64,000 nt of DNA from Hymenobacter sediminicola (GTDB lineage: Bacteria > Bacteroidota > Bacteroidia > Cytophagales > Hymenobacteraceae). This document shows, piece by piece, positions 8,429-17,007 of the stretch. Below the pieces are notes generated by a model. It worked only from the letters and a program-made list of their open reading frames with translations. It was not told where the DNA came from and did not search any database. The DNA is taken from NCBI RefSeq assembly GCF_014250515.1, contig NZ_CP060202.1, forward strand, positions 4,447,072 through 4,511,071, given 5' to 3'. Made by a program: the position numbers and the translations under genes. Numbering within the stretch: the stretch's first letter is position 1; every line of letters begins with the position of its first letter.

Positions 8429-8710
8429 TTAGTAGCACTTCATACAGCCACGAAGCCCATTAGCCTGTGCCTGTCCTGCTGTCAGGTTTTTGACCTCATG
8501 TGAGCAACGACGGAGGGCCGCGCAGTCGCGGTTGCCGTGATAGACTTGCGTGGTCCCATTGGCACAGACATAAACGGCTGTAGCCGTATTTCTCGTGTTG
8601 CCAGTCGAAGCAGCTGGAGATAGGATAGGGACAGTGGCTGCTCCTGTGAGGGCAAGTAATAGCCCGAAGCCTACAAATAGTCTTTTCACTATATATGACT
8701 GAGTTGACAT
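8429..8710 (-). CDS. small exported cysteine-rich protein
   Basis: 93 residues with a signal peptide or signal anchor (FVGFGLLLALTGAATV, about 12-27). The C-terminal 48 residues follow the pattern VYVCANGTTQVYHGNRDC, then a second pair of Cys and a final CMKCY. I know this pattern from many short Bacteroidota proteins in which an approximately 45-residue domain with HxxxxC-type spacing probably binds metal or is disulfide-linked. It converges with the HTH gene and is single-gene. Function unknown. Confidence 0.65.
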   Translation of the reverse strand: MSTQSYIVKRLFVGFGLLLALTGAATVPILSPAASTGNTRNTATAVYVCANGTTQVYHGNRDCAALRRCSHEVKNLTAGQAQANGLRGCMKCY

Positions 8711-9002
8711 TATTGCAATATGGCAACTTCTCTATCTGTATACAACATCAGGCCAGAAAGAGAAAGCTCCCTTAGCCTGGGTGGTGCATGGCAACTGCTT
8801 ATTCTGTTTGCTGGTGTAGTAGGAGAGAACAAAATGGTTGTCTCTAAACTCCTTGCTGCATTCCTGTTTTTCAATTCCTCGAAGCATTCCTGCTAAAGCC
8901 AGCCTACTGGATAACCTACCCCAAACGCGGCGTCAAAGCGGTAACTTGTAAGAGTTCGGGCAGCCTTTGCACCCGACCAAACAATGCTGACCCACTGCCC
9001 AA
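8711..9002. other. 292-bp intergenic region upstream of the tail-fibre operon
   Basis: Lies between the divergent cysteine-rich gene and the tail-fibre operon and should hold both promoters. I see no clear hairpin or gene in it. Confidence 0.4.
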
Positions 9003-9332
9003 TTGAATACAGGCTTTCCTTCCGCTCTCACCCACTCGCTAACCGGCCCCGGCCCGGTCGGCGACCATTCCGGCATCACGCTCCGCAGTATAGGGGCCGA
9101 TGTATTTCACTACACGCTGATTCCGCTAAGCGGCTCTGCGGCAACTGCGCCGGATATGAGTCTAGCCCGGCGCATGGACCTCTTTCTGGGGGAGACGCAT
9201 CTTGCCGCGCTGGACTTCAACGCGCCCTATGAAGGGAAGCCCTTCTCTATCACGCACAACGGCGTGGAGTACGAGGGAAACTTCTTTCACGGCGAAATCG
9301 ACTTTAAGCCCTCGCTCGCATGGTCGCGATAG
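9003..9332 (+). CDS. small tail-associated-like protein, first gene of the tail-fibre operon
   Basis: 109 residues. The only start between the preceding in-frame stop (8988) and the coding-like region is TTG at 9003. It has no signal peptide. The sequence is rich in Gly, Leu and aromatic residues with a strand-turn pattern (ITLRSIGADVFHYTLIPLSG, THNGVEYEGNFFHGEIDF) like phage baseplate or tail-adaptor proteins, but I cannot name a family. Its end overlaps the ATG of the fibre gene by 13 bases, which suggests translational coupling. GC-rich, unlike the AT-rich genes on its left. Confidence 0.55.
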   Translation: MNTGFPSALTHSLTGPGPVGDHSGITLRSIGADVFHYTLIPLSGSAATAPDMSLARRMDLFLGETHLAALDFNAPYEGKPFSITHNGVEYEGNFFHGEIDFKPSLAWSR

Positions 9333-10288
9333 ACAAACGCATCACGCGCTTTGTCTGGTACAAAGCCCCATTGAGCTTGCCGCTGGCCGTGTGGAAGTCT
9401 AACATCCGCGTTGTACGGGTGGTCAACAGTGTTGGGTCGGGCTTTGTCAGCTACGACCCAACCAAGAGCCTGAACGGCCTGCTTACCATCCAGACAGGTA
9501 TGGTCGTGGAACTGGATGCCATCGGCTGGGAGAACGGCGGCTTTACCATCGACAACGGCGAAGCTGCGCCAACAGGCGGCGTGTCCGACCACGGGGTGCT
9601 ACAGGGCTTGGGCGACGACGACCACCCGCAGTACTTTAACGCGGCCCGGCTGACGCAGGTACTAGCCACTGCCAACGAAGCCAACCGGAACCGGGCCAAC
9701 CATACCGGGCGACAGGATATCAGTACCATTGAGGGGCTGCAAGCGGTGCTGGACGGGAAGGCGGCTGATATGCACTTGCATACCCCGTTGCAGGTGGATG
9801 GATTCACTGCCGACCAGATAGGTCCCGGCTCACCGGCCGGAAACTTGATTGCGGTAATGCAGTGGATGCTTGCGCGGGATACGGGCACGCCTACGCCTAC
9901 TCAGCTGACAGCGCCCACCGGCAGCCAGGCCACGGCCCTGAGCACCACCTCACTCAACATCACGGCCTCAGCAGTCCCGAACGCGAGCAGCTACAAGTTG
10001 CTGCGCAGCGCCACGTCGGGCGGCACCTTCGCCCAGGTCGGTGGGGCCTTGGCCTCGCCGGTCTACACGGATTCCGGCCTGAGCAACGCCACCACCTATT
10101 ACTACAAGTGGCAGACAGTGGGCAACGGCACTACCTACTTGAATTCACCCTTGGGCGTGGAGTTCAGCGGCACGACGCAGACCAGTACCACGACCACGGC
10201 CCTCACAGACGATACGAGCAACGCCGCCACTTTCACGCCCGAATCGGGCAGCACCCGCGAGCAGTGGGGTTTTGAACTTCTCCCCTAA
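9320..10288 (+). CDS. phage tail-fibre-like protein with FN3-like domain
   Basis: 322 residues. Residues about 95-115 carry the phage tail repeat HGVLQGLGDDDHPQYFNAAR, seen in many tail fibres as a collagen-like or hinge motif. Next comes a helical linker with LDGKAADMHLHTP, then a threonine- and alanine-rich fibronectin type III-like module (about 195-295: TPTQLTAPTGSQAT, SSYKLLRSATSGGTF, YYYKWQTVGNG). There is no signal peptide, so it is not an ordinary adhesin. It overlaps its upstream neighbour and is 6 bases from its downstream one. No capsid, tail tube, sheath or terminase gene is in the window. Confidence 0.7.
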   Translation: MVAIDKRITRFVWYKAPLSLPLAVWKSNIRVVRVVNSVGSGFVSYDPTKSLNGLLTIQTGMVVELDAIGWENGGFTIDNGEAAPTGGVSDHGVLQGLGDDDHPQYFNAARLTQVLATANEANRNRANHTGRQDISTIEGLQAVLDGKAADMHLHTPLQVDGFTADQIGPGSPAGNLIAVMQWMLARDTGTPTPTQLTAPTGSQATALSTTSLNITASAVPNASSYKLLRSATSGGTFAQVGGALASPVYTDSGLSNATTYYYKWQTVGNGTTYLNSPLGVEFSGTTQTSTTTTALTDDTSNAATFTPESGSTREQWGFELLP

Positions 10289-10294
10289 TCCGAC

Positions 10295-12085
10295 ATGGCG
10301 TTAACTCCCCTTACCTCTGCCAACAGTGCCGTCCTACTGAACGGTGACGTGGTGTTTTTTGTCGGCAACCAAGCCATTGCGGCCAACAAGGTGCGCATTG
10401 CCCGCCTCGATGGCAGCGGCACCGACAAGCTCAACCCGGTGCCCTTCACCGTGGGCACGCAGAACATTTTGGTCACGGCCATTGGCACCAGCCATATTGT
10501 GAGCGGCGTAGCGCAAGCCCCGCAGGCTCGCACGATGGCGCTGCTAGCCGGCAGCGGCGTGTACGCGGCCTACAACTCATCTACCCATGTATTCGGGCAA
10601 AATGGGGCCACGGCGGGCGACATTCGCCTGACCTACGTGCCCCAACTGGTTGCCTACATCAACTCGGTGAAGGCCAATTACACGCAGGTGATTGCCCTGT
10701 ACGAAGGCATGATTAACGGGCTGGAATATTTCAGCCTGCCCAACACGGCGGCAGAACAGGCCAAGGCCGATGAGCTGATTGCTGATATGCGGGCTGGGGC
10801 GAATGCCGTTGCCGCCACGGGAGCGAAAGTTATTCTGCTGACCTCGCCACCCTCGCACCGCTCCGAGCAAACCGTGAGCATTGCGCAGGGCGCAGCCGTG
10901 GAGCGAGTGCGGCAGACGGTCAACAACGACATGATTGCCAACTTCGCTCTGTACGGGGCGCTGGGAGCGACTGCCTCGCACCGTGACGACCCGCAACTGT
11001 ACCCGTACCGAGCCTACGAAACCTACCCCGACTACTACGCTGATGCCACGCACTACACCATTGCCGGGCAGCAATTGTGGGGCGAGCGGCATTTGCTGCC
11101 CGAAGTTATGCGCGTGGCCAAGCTGCCCAACCCGGTAGTTGAGCCGCCCGTGAGCGACAACCCTGACGACACGCCGCTTTCGCTTGAATGGCTGGAAGCC
11201 GATGTGGCTACTGTAGGCAGCAACAATACGCTCACGCGCATGGACGGGCAGGATGGCTTTGATGTGTCGGGCGCGTTCAGCAAGTATGCCATTGGCCCTT
11301 CCAACGATACCAACCGGGGCTACGTTGAATTTCTGTACCGCAACTCCCTCAGTGGTATAGTAGTGGGCCTGTGTACGGAGCGCCGCGCTGGGCATAGCAT
11401 TCTCGATATTCGCTACGGCTTCAACCTCGATGGGCTGCTGGTCAAGGACTACGGCACCCAGCGCGGCGAAGAGCAGACCCTTTCCGACACGTTTACCACA
11501 GATACCCTGCTGCGCATTGCCATTGTGGGTAACAATGTAGTGTTGAGCGTTGGAGGCACGACGCTTTCCACGTTGCCGCTGGCAGACGAAGACGTGAGCA
11601 AGGCATTGTTTGTGTCGGCAGTCCTGAGCAAGAGCACGGGCACCATAAAGAACCCTATTATTCAGGGGGCCAACGTACTCCCCGCCTTCTACTACGAACC
11701 CAGCGGCACGATCAAGCGCCAAGAGGATAGCGCCGACGTGCGCCTTTCGCCTGGCGACTGGACCATCGAAGCCGCCCCTTCGGGCAACCCGGCCGCATTC
11801 GGCGGGGGCGATGCCTACGCCACCAACAACGGCGCGTGGCAGGAGTCCACGGTTCCGGCCGGCTGTACGCAGGCCGTATTTGAGGGCTTTGTAAGTAGTG
11901 GCGGCGGCACGTATGAAGTGTCGGTAAACGGGGAGGTAGTAGCCACCGGCTCGCAGTACAGCTCCTTCAACAACCGCCGACCTTACTTCGCTACCATCCC
12001 CAACCTGCTGCCCGGCGACGTGGTGCGCATGACCAAAACGGGCGGGGCCGTCATGTTTGCCGACCAATTCAAGTTCCTCCCTTAA
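10295..12085 (+). CDS. SGNH-hydrolase-like receptor-binding or tailspike protein
   Basis: 596 residues. Residues about 1-280 resemble an SGNH/GDSL esterase: VVFFVGNQAI near the start, a helical middle with VILLTSPPSHRSEQ, and DATHYTIAGQQLWG (about 250), a block V D-x-x-H pair. The canonical GDS serine block is not obvious, so activity is uncertain. Residues about 290-455 look like a concanavalin or LamG-type beta-sandwich, and about 460-596 like a second beta-sandwich ending in DQFKFLP. This modular plan is typical of phage or tailocin fibres that cut or bind surface polysaccharide. Last gene of the operon; a strong terminator follows after 17 bases. Confidence 0.65.
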   Translation: MALTPLTSANSAVLLNGDVVFFVGNQAIAANKVRIARLDGSGTDKLNPVPFTVGTQNILVTAIGTSHIVSGVAQAPQARTMALLAGSGVYAAYNSSTHVFGQNGATAGDIRLTYVPQLVAYINSVKANYTQVIALYEGMINGLEYFSLPNTAAEQAKADELIADMRAGANAVAATGAKVILLTSPPSHRSEQTVSIAQGAAVERVRQTVNNDMIANFALYGALGATASHRDDPQLYPYRAYETYPDYYADATHYTIAGQQLWGERHLLPEVMRVAKLPNPVVEPPVSDNPDDTPLSLEWLEADVATVGSNNTLTRMDGQDGFDVSGAFSKYAIGPSNDTNRGYVEFLYRNSLSGIVVGLCTERRAGHSILDIRYGFNLDGLLVKDYGTQRGEEQTLSDTFTTDTLLRIAIVGNNVVLSVGGTTLSTLPLADEDVSKALFVSAVLSKSTGTIKNPIIQGANVLPAFYYEPSGTIKRQEDSADVRLSPGDWTIEAAPSGNPAAFGGGDAYATNNGAWQESTVPAGCTQAVFEGFVSSGGGTYEVSVNGEVVATGSQYSSFNNRRPYFATIPNLLPGDVVRMTKTGGAVMFADQFKFLP

Positions 12086-12102
12086 AATTAGCTTGCTCAC
12101 TG

Positions 12103-12138
12103 AAAACGGCCCCGTGTAGCTTCACACGGGGCCGTTTT
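12103..12138. terminator. terminator of the tail-fibre operon
   Basis: AAAACGGCCCCGTGT and ACACGGGGCCGTTTT pair perfectly around AGCTTC, with A and T tracts at the ends, so it can work in both directions. Confidence 0.85.
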
Positions 12139-12194
12139 GCTTCTACATCGGCCGGTCAGCAATGGATGCAAAATTGTTTCGATTAAGCTCTGCA

Positions 12195-12419
12195 TCACAA
12201 GTCACCGTGTCGATGACATGAAGGACGCAAGGACTGCTTTCTGGCCTCTAGTTGTGCGGCTCGACGTCGTAGCGCCTGCTGATACTCTTCGTCCGCCTCC
12301 TGCTTCCAGTCTTCAGGTGCGTTTTCCCAATCACACATCGGATACGGCGGATTAGGGTAACGTACCTCACCAGCGAAGAAATCATAAATCGAGTGCCATA
12401 CGGTTCTAAGCCACTGCAT
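12195..12419 (-). CDS. short acidic hypothetical protein
   Basis: 74 residues from ATG 12419 (an in-frame TTG at 12446 adds nine). The middle is aromatic and acidic (HSIYDFFAGEVRYPNPPYP, DWENAPEDWKQEADEEY) and the end is basic and helical. It reads like a genuine small protein rather than a shadow, but I recognise no family. It converges on the tail-fibre terminator. Confidence 0.45.
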   Translation of the reverse strand: MQWLRTVWHSIYDFFAGEVRYPNPPYPMCDWENAPEDWKQEADEEYQQALRRRAAQLEARKQSLRPSCHRHGDL

Positions 12420-12595
12420 AGAATTGGGTTGAAATGGTTGCGGCAACGTTGCCTTTGGGAGTATAGGGCATCATCCAATCGGGGGCAGAAATCCGCTTTC
12501 TCGGGCATATTCACGCAGTCGAAGTAGAAGCGAAGGAACAGGAGCTCACCAACCTAGTGGCCAGTAATTAAGCGGCCGCGCATCCGCCTCCCTGC
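12420..12595. other. intergenic stretch with a possible gene relic
   Basis: On the plus strand an open stretch without start codon (12467-12571) would read FLGHIHAVEVEAKEQELTN near its end, which looks like the C-terminus of a real protein. It follows an in-frame stop and has no upstream domain, so it is best seen as a possible relic. Confidence 0.25.
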
Positions 12596-12787
12596 TCAGG
12601 CCGCCTGGGAACTCGGCCCGAGCAGCTGCCAGACGTGGCGCGAGATGACAATGTGCACTGGCTGCGTGTTGAGCACGTCTTGTTGAAATTCAAACACAAG
12701 TGGGTCGGCAGTGGTATCCAGAATACTAGCGCCCAGAATGGGGCGTGACGGGGAAGCAGAATAGGGCAAAGCGGAAAGATTAAGCAC
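12596..12787 (-). CDS. possible 63-aa protein translationally coupled to umuC
   Basis: A GTG at 12787 overlaps the last codons of umuC (its frame begins inside the CGTGCTTAA end of that gene) and opens a 63-codon frame with chromosome-like codon use, including LGASILDTTADPLVFEFQQD and VHIVISRHVWQLLG. No family is recognised. The overlap with umuC is what makes it worth listing; otherwise it could be a chance frame or a relic. Confidence 0.35.
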   Translation of the reverse strand: MLNLSALPYSASPSRPILGASILDTTADPLVFEFQQDVLNTQPVHIVISRHVWQLLGPSSQAA

Positions 12788-14078
12788 GGATAAAAAGTAA
12801 GTCGTCCCAGCAGGTGGTGTAGGCGGGCGTACGCCACTGGCTTTGCCCCACCCACGGTACCTGCGCGTGGATGTTGGCTGGCAAGGCCACCGCGAACTGC
12901 ACGGTGTTCTTGCCAAACCGCTCGTTGAGGCGGTCCAAGTCGCTCATCAATTTGGCGCGGCGCTCCGCCTGTTCGTTCGACTCAAAGAGTAACAACTGTT
13001 GTTGCCCGGCCGTTTCCAGTCCGTCCAGAATTACACCGGCTTTGCGGTACACAGCACCCGGCTCCCAGATGCGCTTGAGCGCGGTCCGCGTGTAGCGCAG
13101 CAATTCCACCGTATCACTGGTGGCTACGGGCAGCGTCAGTACCGACGAGCGGGTATGCGGGGGCGGTTCGGTGCCGAAGCGGTTCTTGCTTATAAAGACC
13201 GTGAGCGTGTTGGCGGCCGACTGTTGCCGGCGCAGCTTCTCGGCGGCCCGCGAGGCGAAGTACGCCACGGCGGCCACTACATCGGTAAAGGCCGAGACGG
13301 GCTGGGCAAACGTGCGGGTGCAGGCAATGCTCTTGCGGCTCAGGCTGCCATCCTCACTAGGGGCCAGACCGTGGCAAGGCGTGCCCTGCAGTTCGCGCAC
13401 GAGACGCGCTCCAACCACGCCTCCTAATTGCTTTCTTGCCCATCCCTCCGACATTGCCGCCAGCTGCGCGGCCGTGCTGATGCCCTGACTATACAGCTTC
13501 TGGGTATACTGCCCGCCAATACCCCATACGTCCTCTACGGGTGTTTGCTCCAGGGCCCATTGCACCCGTTCCGGCGTATCCAGATGCAGCACCCCGTTGA
13601 GCAGCGGCGACTTTTTTGCCAACCGATTAGCGAGCTTCGCCAGGGTCTTGGTGGGCGCAATGCCGATGCAGACGGGAATGTGCGTGCGCTTGCGGATCTG
13701 GTAGCGCATTGTTGCGGCCAGCGTCGCTAAGTCCCCGTGGTAGCGCCCCATGCCGTGCAGATCCAGAAAGGCTTCGTCAATGGAGTACACCTCTACCTCC
13801 GGCACGACTGAACTCAGGTAGTGCATTACGCGGGCCGACATATCCCCGTATAGGGCATAGTTGGACGAGAACACCCTCACCTCATGGCGCTGAATAAGGT
13901 CTTTGACCTTAAAGTACGGCTCGCCCATGCGTAGGCCCAACGCCTTGGCTTCGGCACTGCGTGAAATAAGGCACCCGTCGTTGTTGGAAAGCACTACCAC
14001 TGGCTTTCCTTCTAAGCGTGGCTGGAAGGCCCGCTCGCAGCTCACATAGAAGTTGTTGCAATCAACTAACGCGAACAT
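12780..14078 (-). CDS. umuC: Y-family DNA polymerase V catalytic subunit UmuC
   Basis: 432 residues. It starts MFALVDCNNFYVSCERAFQP with the metal-binding Asp6; the paired SIDEAFLD motif is near residue 100. Thumb HhH-like VEDVWGIGGQ (about 180) and the little-finger domain (about 240-370) are all present, so the polymerase is full length. It carries out translesion synthesis with cleaved UmuD. Its start overlaps umuD by 17 bases. Island-borne umuDC pairs are common on mobile elements; here the genes are GC-rich with intact motifs. Confidence 0.95.
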   Translation of the reverse strand: MFALVDCNNFYVSCERAFQPRLEGKPVVVLSNNDGCLISRSAEAKALGLRMGEPYFKVKDLIQRHEVRVFSSNYALYGDMSARVMHYLSSVVPEVEVYSIDEAFLDLHGMGRYHGDLATLAATMRYQIRKRTHIPVCIGIAPTKTLAKLANRLAKKSPLLNGVLHLDTPERVQWALEQTPVEDVWGIGGQYTQKLYSQGISTAAQLAAMSEGWARKQLGGVVGARLVRELQGTPCHGLAPSEDGSLSRKSIACTRTFAQPVSAFTDVVAAVAYFASRAAEKLRRQQSAANTLTVFISKNRFGTEPPPHTRSSVLTLPVATSDTVELLRYTRTALKRIWEPGAVYRKAGVILDGLETAGQQQLLLFESNEQAERRAKLMSDLDRLNERFGKNTVQFAVALPANIHAQVPWVGQSQWRTPAYTTCWDDLLFIRA

Positions 14079-14529
14079 GACTGCTGAGCCGGCCGCGCCG
14101 GGTTTCGGTTACTACATGCGTCACCACACCCCAGACGGTAAATAAGTCGGGTTCGGTAATGCGGACTTCCGGGTAGCAGGGATTGTCGGGCACCAGAAAC
14201 CATGCCTCCGGCCCTCGCTTTACCAAGCGCTTGACGGTAAACCCACCTTCGAGCATTGCCACCACCACGTCATCGGGTTGCGCTTCCAGCTGGCAGTCCA
14301 CAGCCAGCAGGGCCCCGTCCCGGATACCTGATTCTCCCCCGGTCATACTGTCGCCCATCACCCGAACCAGATAGGTGGAATCCGGGTGGGGCAACAGCAG
14401 CCGGTTCAAATCCAGCTTGACGCCCCGGTGGTCTTCTGCCGGGGAAGGAAAGCCCGCAGGCACTAGCGAATCAAACAAGAGAAGCCACACGGGCTTTCGG
14501 GAAACAGGCACTAATACAACTTCACACAT
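14062..14529 (-). CDS. umuD: UmuD, S24-family autoprotease
   Basis: 155 residues from ATG 14529. The cleavage site is Ala25-Gly26 in SLVPAGFPSP. The catalytic serine is in VMGDSM (Ser61) and the lysine in FTVKRL (Lys100), spaced as in E. coli UmuD. There is no helix-turn-helix, so it is not a LexA repressor. A longer GTG-started form (14568) would run through the promoter region and is unlikely. A 15-base palindrome 39 bases upstream may be the damage-response operator. Confidence 0.93.
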   Translation of the reverse strand: MCEVVLVPVSRKPVWLLLFDSLVPAGFPSPAEDHRGVKLDLNRLLLPHPDSTYLVRVMGDSMTGGESGIRDGALLAVDCQLEAQPDDVVVAMLEGGFTVKRLVKRGPEAWFLVPDNPCYPEVRITEPDLFTVWGVVTHVVTETRRGRLSSHVRVS

Positions 14530-14552
14530 AACAACGCAGCAGCAGGTGGGCT

Positions 14553-14582
14553 GCAAGTATACGTGCAACTAATATAATTAGT
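14553..14582. promoter_or_regulatory. 15-bp palindromic operator and promoter between umuD and the gene at 14645
   Basis: ACTAATATAATTAGT at 14568-14582 is a palindrome with 6-base arms. Its exact reverse complement occurs at 31609-31623. On the umuD side it is followed by TATACTTG, one base off the TAnnTTTG -7 consensus. Its place between divergent genes fits a shared repressor site, maybe of SOS type. Confidence 0.55.
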
Positions 14583-14644
14583 CAAATAATTGCCAATTTA
14601 TTTAGCAAGCATAATTTGCCCGGCCCCGCACTTTTCTTACATTG

Positions 14645-14911
14645 ATGGCTATGCCAGTATCTCATTATGCCTTCCGCCTATTGGAACTCCCTGAGCAATT
14701 AGAAGCCGTTTGGCAGGAGGGTCGATTCCTGGCAAATCGGTTTGAAGAGGAAGACGCCATCAACCTCTACCACATGGAAGGCGGATTCTTCGCGGAAGTG
14801 TACTACGACCAGTACCAAGACTGCATTCGATGTACACGCACCTTTACAAGTGGGGAGTGCTTAGCAGATTATGCGCCATATGTACGGCTGGACGATCTGA
14901 ATATACTCTAG
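14645..14911 (+). CDS. small acidic protein divergent from umuDC
   Basis: 88 residues from ATG 14645 (ATG 14651 and TTG 14642 are alternatives). Acidic and aromatic: FEEEDAINLYHMEGGFFAEV, YYDQYQDCIRCTRTF. It resembles short Hymenobacter proteins of unknown function. Divergent from umuD across the palindrome, so it may be induced with it. Confidence 0.6.
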   Translation: MAMPVSHYAFRLLELPEQLEAVWQEGRFLANRFEEEDAINLYHMEGGFFAEVYYDQYQDCIRCTRTFTSGECLADYAPYVRLDDLNIL

Positions 14912-15802
14912 TATTCAGACCACAACACTTCGCTATATTCGTGGCCTCACTCCTGCCGGAGATTCTTAGCGATTCATACTTACCCATTTATAATGTCTAA
15001 GCAAAAAACAGCTCAAGTGGCAAATGACGACTTGCGTTCAGGCACCAAGCCCTACCAAGAAGTAGCCCGCAAGGTTCTTCCTTATCTAGTTCGGCAAGCA
15101 GAAGCGAACCAGCCAATCTATTACTCCGACCTTGCTGAGCAAGTAGGAATGCCCAACCCAAGAAACCTGAATTTTCCGCTTGGCTGTATTGGCCGAGGTC
15201 TGATAAGACTCAAAAAAGAACATAAGCTAAACGCCTCCATTCCACCAATTCAATGCTTAGTAGTCAATAAGCAAAACGGCTTACCAGGTGAAGGTATCGG
15301 TGACTTTCTAAGCACAAACTACACCAAGCTCACAGGCTCTCAAAAGCGACTTATGGTTGATCGGCATTTGAGCGAAATCTATAATTACCAACACTGGGAT
15401 TGGGTACTGGATGAGCTTGGAATTCAGCCGGTAAGCAACAACATTGCGAAGCAACTCGATCAAGCCAAGAACTATTCCTCTACGGGCGAGAGTGAGCAAC
15501 ACAGGCTATTCAAGGAATACATCGCTCGCTCTCCGGGTGCTCTTGGCCTTAATCTCCGCTTGGCAAACGGCAGGACGGAATATCCTTTACCATCAGCTGA
15601 CAGAATAGATGTGGTGTTTGAGGATAAAAGCCTCAGGATTGGGGTAGAAGTTAAGTCCAGCCTCTCGAATGAGGCTGATATACTTCGTGGGCTCTTTCAA
15701 TGCGTGAAGTACAAGCACTTGATCGAAGCAGAGCAGGTAGTAGAAGGTGGCTGAGGTGGTCGGGTAAATGTGGACAGAATAGGGTCTTATCTTTCGAATG
15801 TC

Positions 15803-16111
15803 ATGAAAGACAGCCCCCACCCCGCCAAACGTCGGCGTTATGACGCTACCTTCCGGACCGAGGCCCTGCGTTTGGCGGGCGAGAGCCGCTCGACCCAGGC
15901 CGCCGCTCGCGCCCTGAATATCAGCCCCAAACTGCTCTACAAGTGGCAGAAAGAAGCCCTCACGCCCGTGGCGGCGGCTCGTGGGGCGGACTTGGACCCG
16001 GCCACGGCGGCCGAGCTGCGCCAGCTGCGGGCTTTAGCCCGGCGGCAGGCGCAGGAGCTGGACATTTTAAAAAAAGCCATTGCCATCTTCTCGGCGACCG
16101 ACAGCCTATGA
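15803..16111 (+). CDS. IS3-family transposase OrfA
   Basis: 102 residues from ATG 15803. N-terminal helix-turn-helix of the IS3 OrfA type (RRYDATFRTEALRLAG, STQAAARALNISPKLLYKWQ) followed by a leucine-zipper-like coiled coil (LRQLRALARRQAQELDILKK). It binds the IS ends. At 16069-16075 it contains a run of seven A residues followed by G, a typical slippery site for -1 frameshifting into orfB. The stop overlaps the orfB ATG (ATGA). Confidence 0.93.
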   Translation: MKDSPHPAKRRRYDATFRTEALRLAGESRSTQAAARALNISPKLLYKWQKEALTPVAAARGADLDPATAAELRQLRALARRQAQELDILKKAIAIFSATDSL

Positions 16112-17007
16112 GCCGCTACCGCTTCATTGAAGGGCAGCGGAGCCAGTATCCGGTGCGTCTGCTTTGCCACGTAATGGCCGTGCCAGCCAGCGGCTACTAC
16201 GCCTGGCAACACGCGCGACAGCAGGCCGTAGCTCAGCTAGAACCGGCCTGGGAAACGGACTTGATCAAGGTCTTCGGGGTGCACAAGCGTTGTTATGGTA
16301 CGCGTCGCCTGCAGGTCGCGCTGCGCAAAAAGGGGCACCGGGTAGGCCGCCAGCGTCTGCGGGCCGCCATGCGTCGCCGGGGCCTGCGCGCACTCCAACC
16401 GAAAGCGTTTACGCCGCGCACCACCGATTCGACCCACGGGCTGCGGTGTGCGCTGAACCGACTGCTGGACCAGCCAAAACCCACCCAGGCCAACCGGGTC
16501 TGGGTCAGCGACATCACCTACCTGCCGCTGGCAAACGGCGAGTGGGCCTATCTATGCGCTTTTCAGGACATGGCCAGCAAGCACGTGGTGGGCTGGCAAG
16601 TCGGGGCCACGATGCCCGAGGAACTGGTGACCAGTGCCTTACAACGCGCTTTTTGGTCGCAGCCGCCTGCCCCGGGCCTGCTCGTGCACTCCGACCGCGG
16701 CGGGCAGTACTGCGGCAAGGCGTACCGACAGCTGTTGCACGAGCACCAGGCGCTACGCTCACAGAGCCGCCGCGGCGACTGCTACGACAATGCCCAGGCC
16801 GAAAGCCTGTGGTCACGCCTCAAAACGGAGGTGCTCGAAGTCCGCGAGCGGCCCGTTTTTGCTGACCTGGCCGAGGCCCAGCGCAGCGTCGCCGAGTATT
16901 TTGACTACTACAATCACGAACGGCTGCACTCCAGTATCGACTACCAGACGCCCTATCACGCTCACCAACAGCTCCTTCCACTTAACACCCTAAACTGTCC
17001 AGCCTAA
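16108..17007 (+). CDS. IS3-family transposase OrfB (DDE integrase domain)
   Basis: 299 residues from ATG 16108; the same frame is open upstream to 15943, so an OrfAB fusion by -1 frameshift is possible. HTH_21-like start, then an rve/DDE core: VWVSDITYL (first Asp), LLVHSDRGGQYC (second Asp) and DNAQAESLWSRLKTE (Glu). C-terminal YYNHERLHSSIDYQTP is the standard IS3 ending. All catalytic residues are present. Confidence 0.95.
   Translation: MSRYRFIEGQRSQYPVRLLCHVMAVPASGYYAWQHARQQAVAQLEPAWETDLIKVFGVHKRCYGTRRLQVALRKKGHRVGRQRLRAAMRRRGLRALQPKAFTPRTTDSTHGLRCALNRLLDQPKPTQANRVWVSDITYLPLANGEWAYLCAFQDMASKHVVGWQVGATMPEELVTSALQRAFWSQPPAPGLLVHSDRGGQYCGKAYRQLLHEHQALRSQSRRGDCYDNAQAESLWSRLKTEVLEVRERPVFADLAEAQRSVAEYFDYYNHERLHSSIDYQTPYHAHQQLLPLNTLNCPA

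Noticed and set aside
10577..12100. A 507-codon minus-strand frame opposite the SGNH-like gene
   Set aside because: Its composition is that of an antisense shadow, while the plus strand has an operon with overlapping genes and a terminator.
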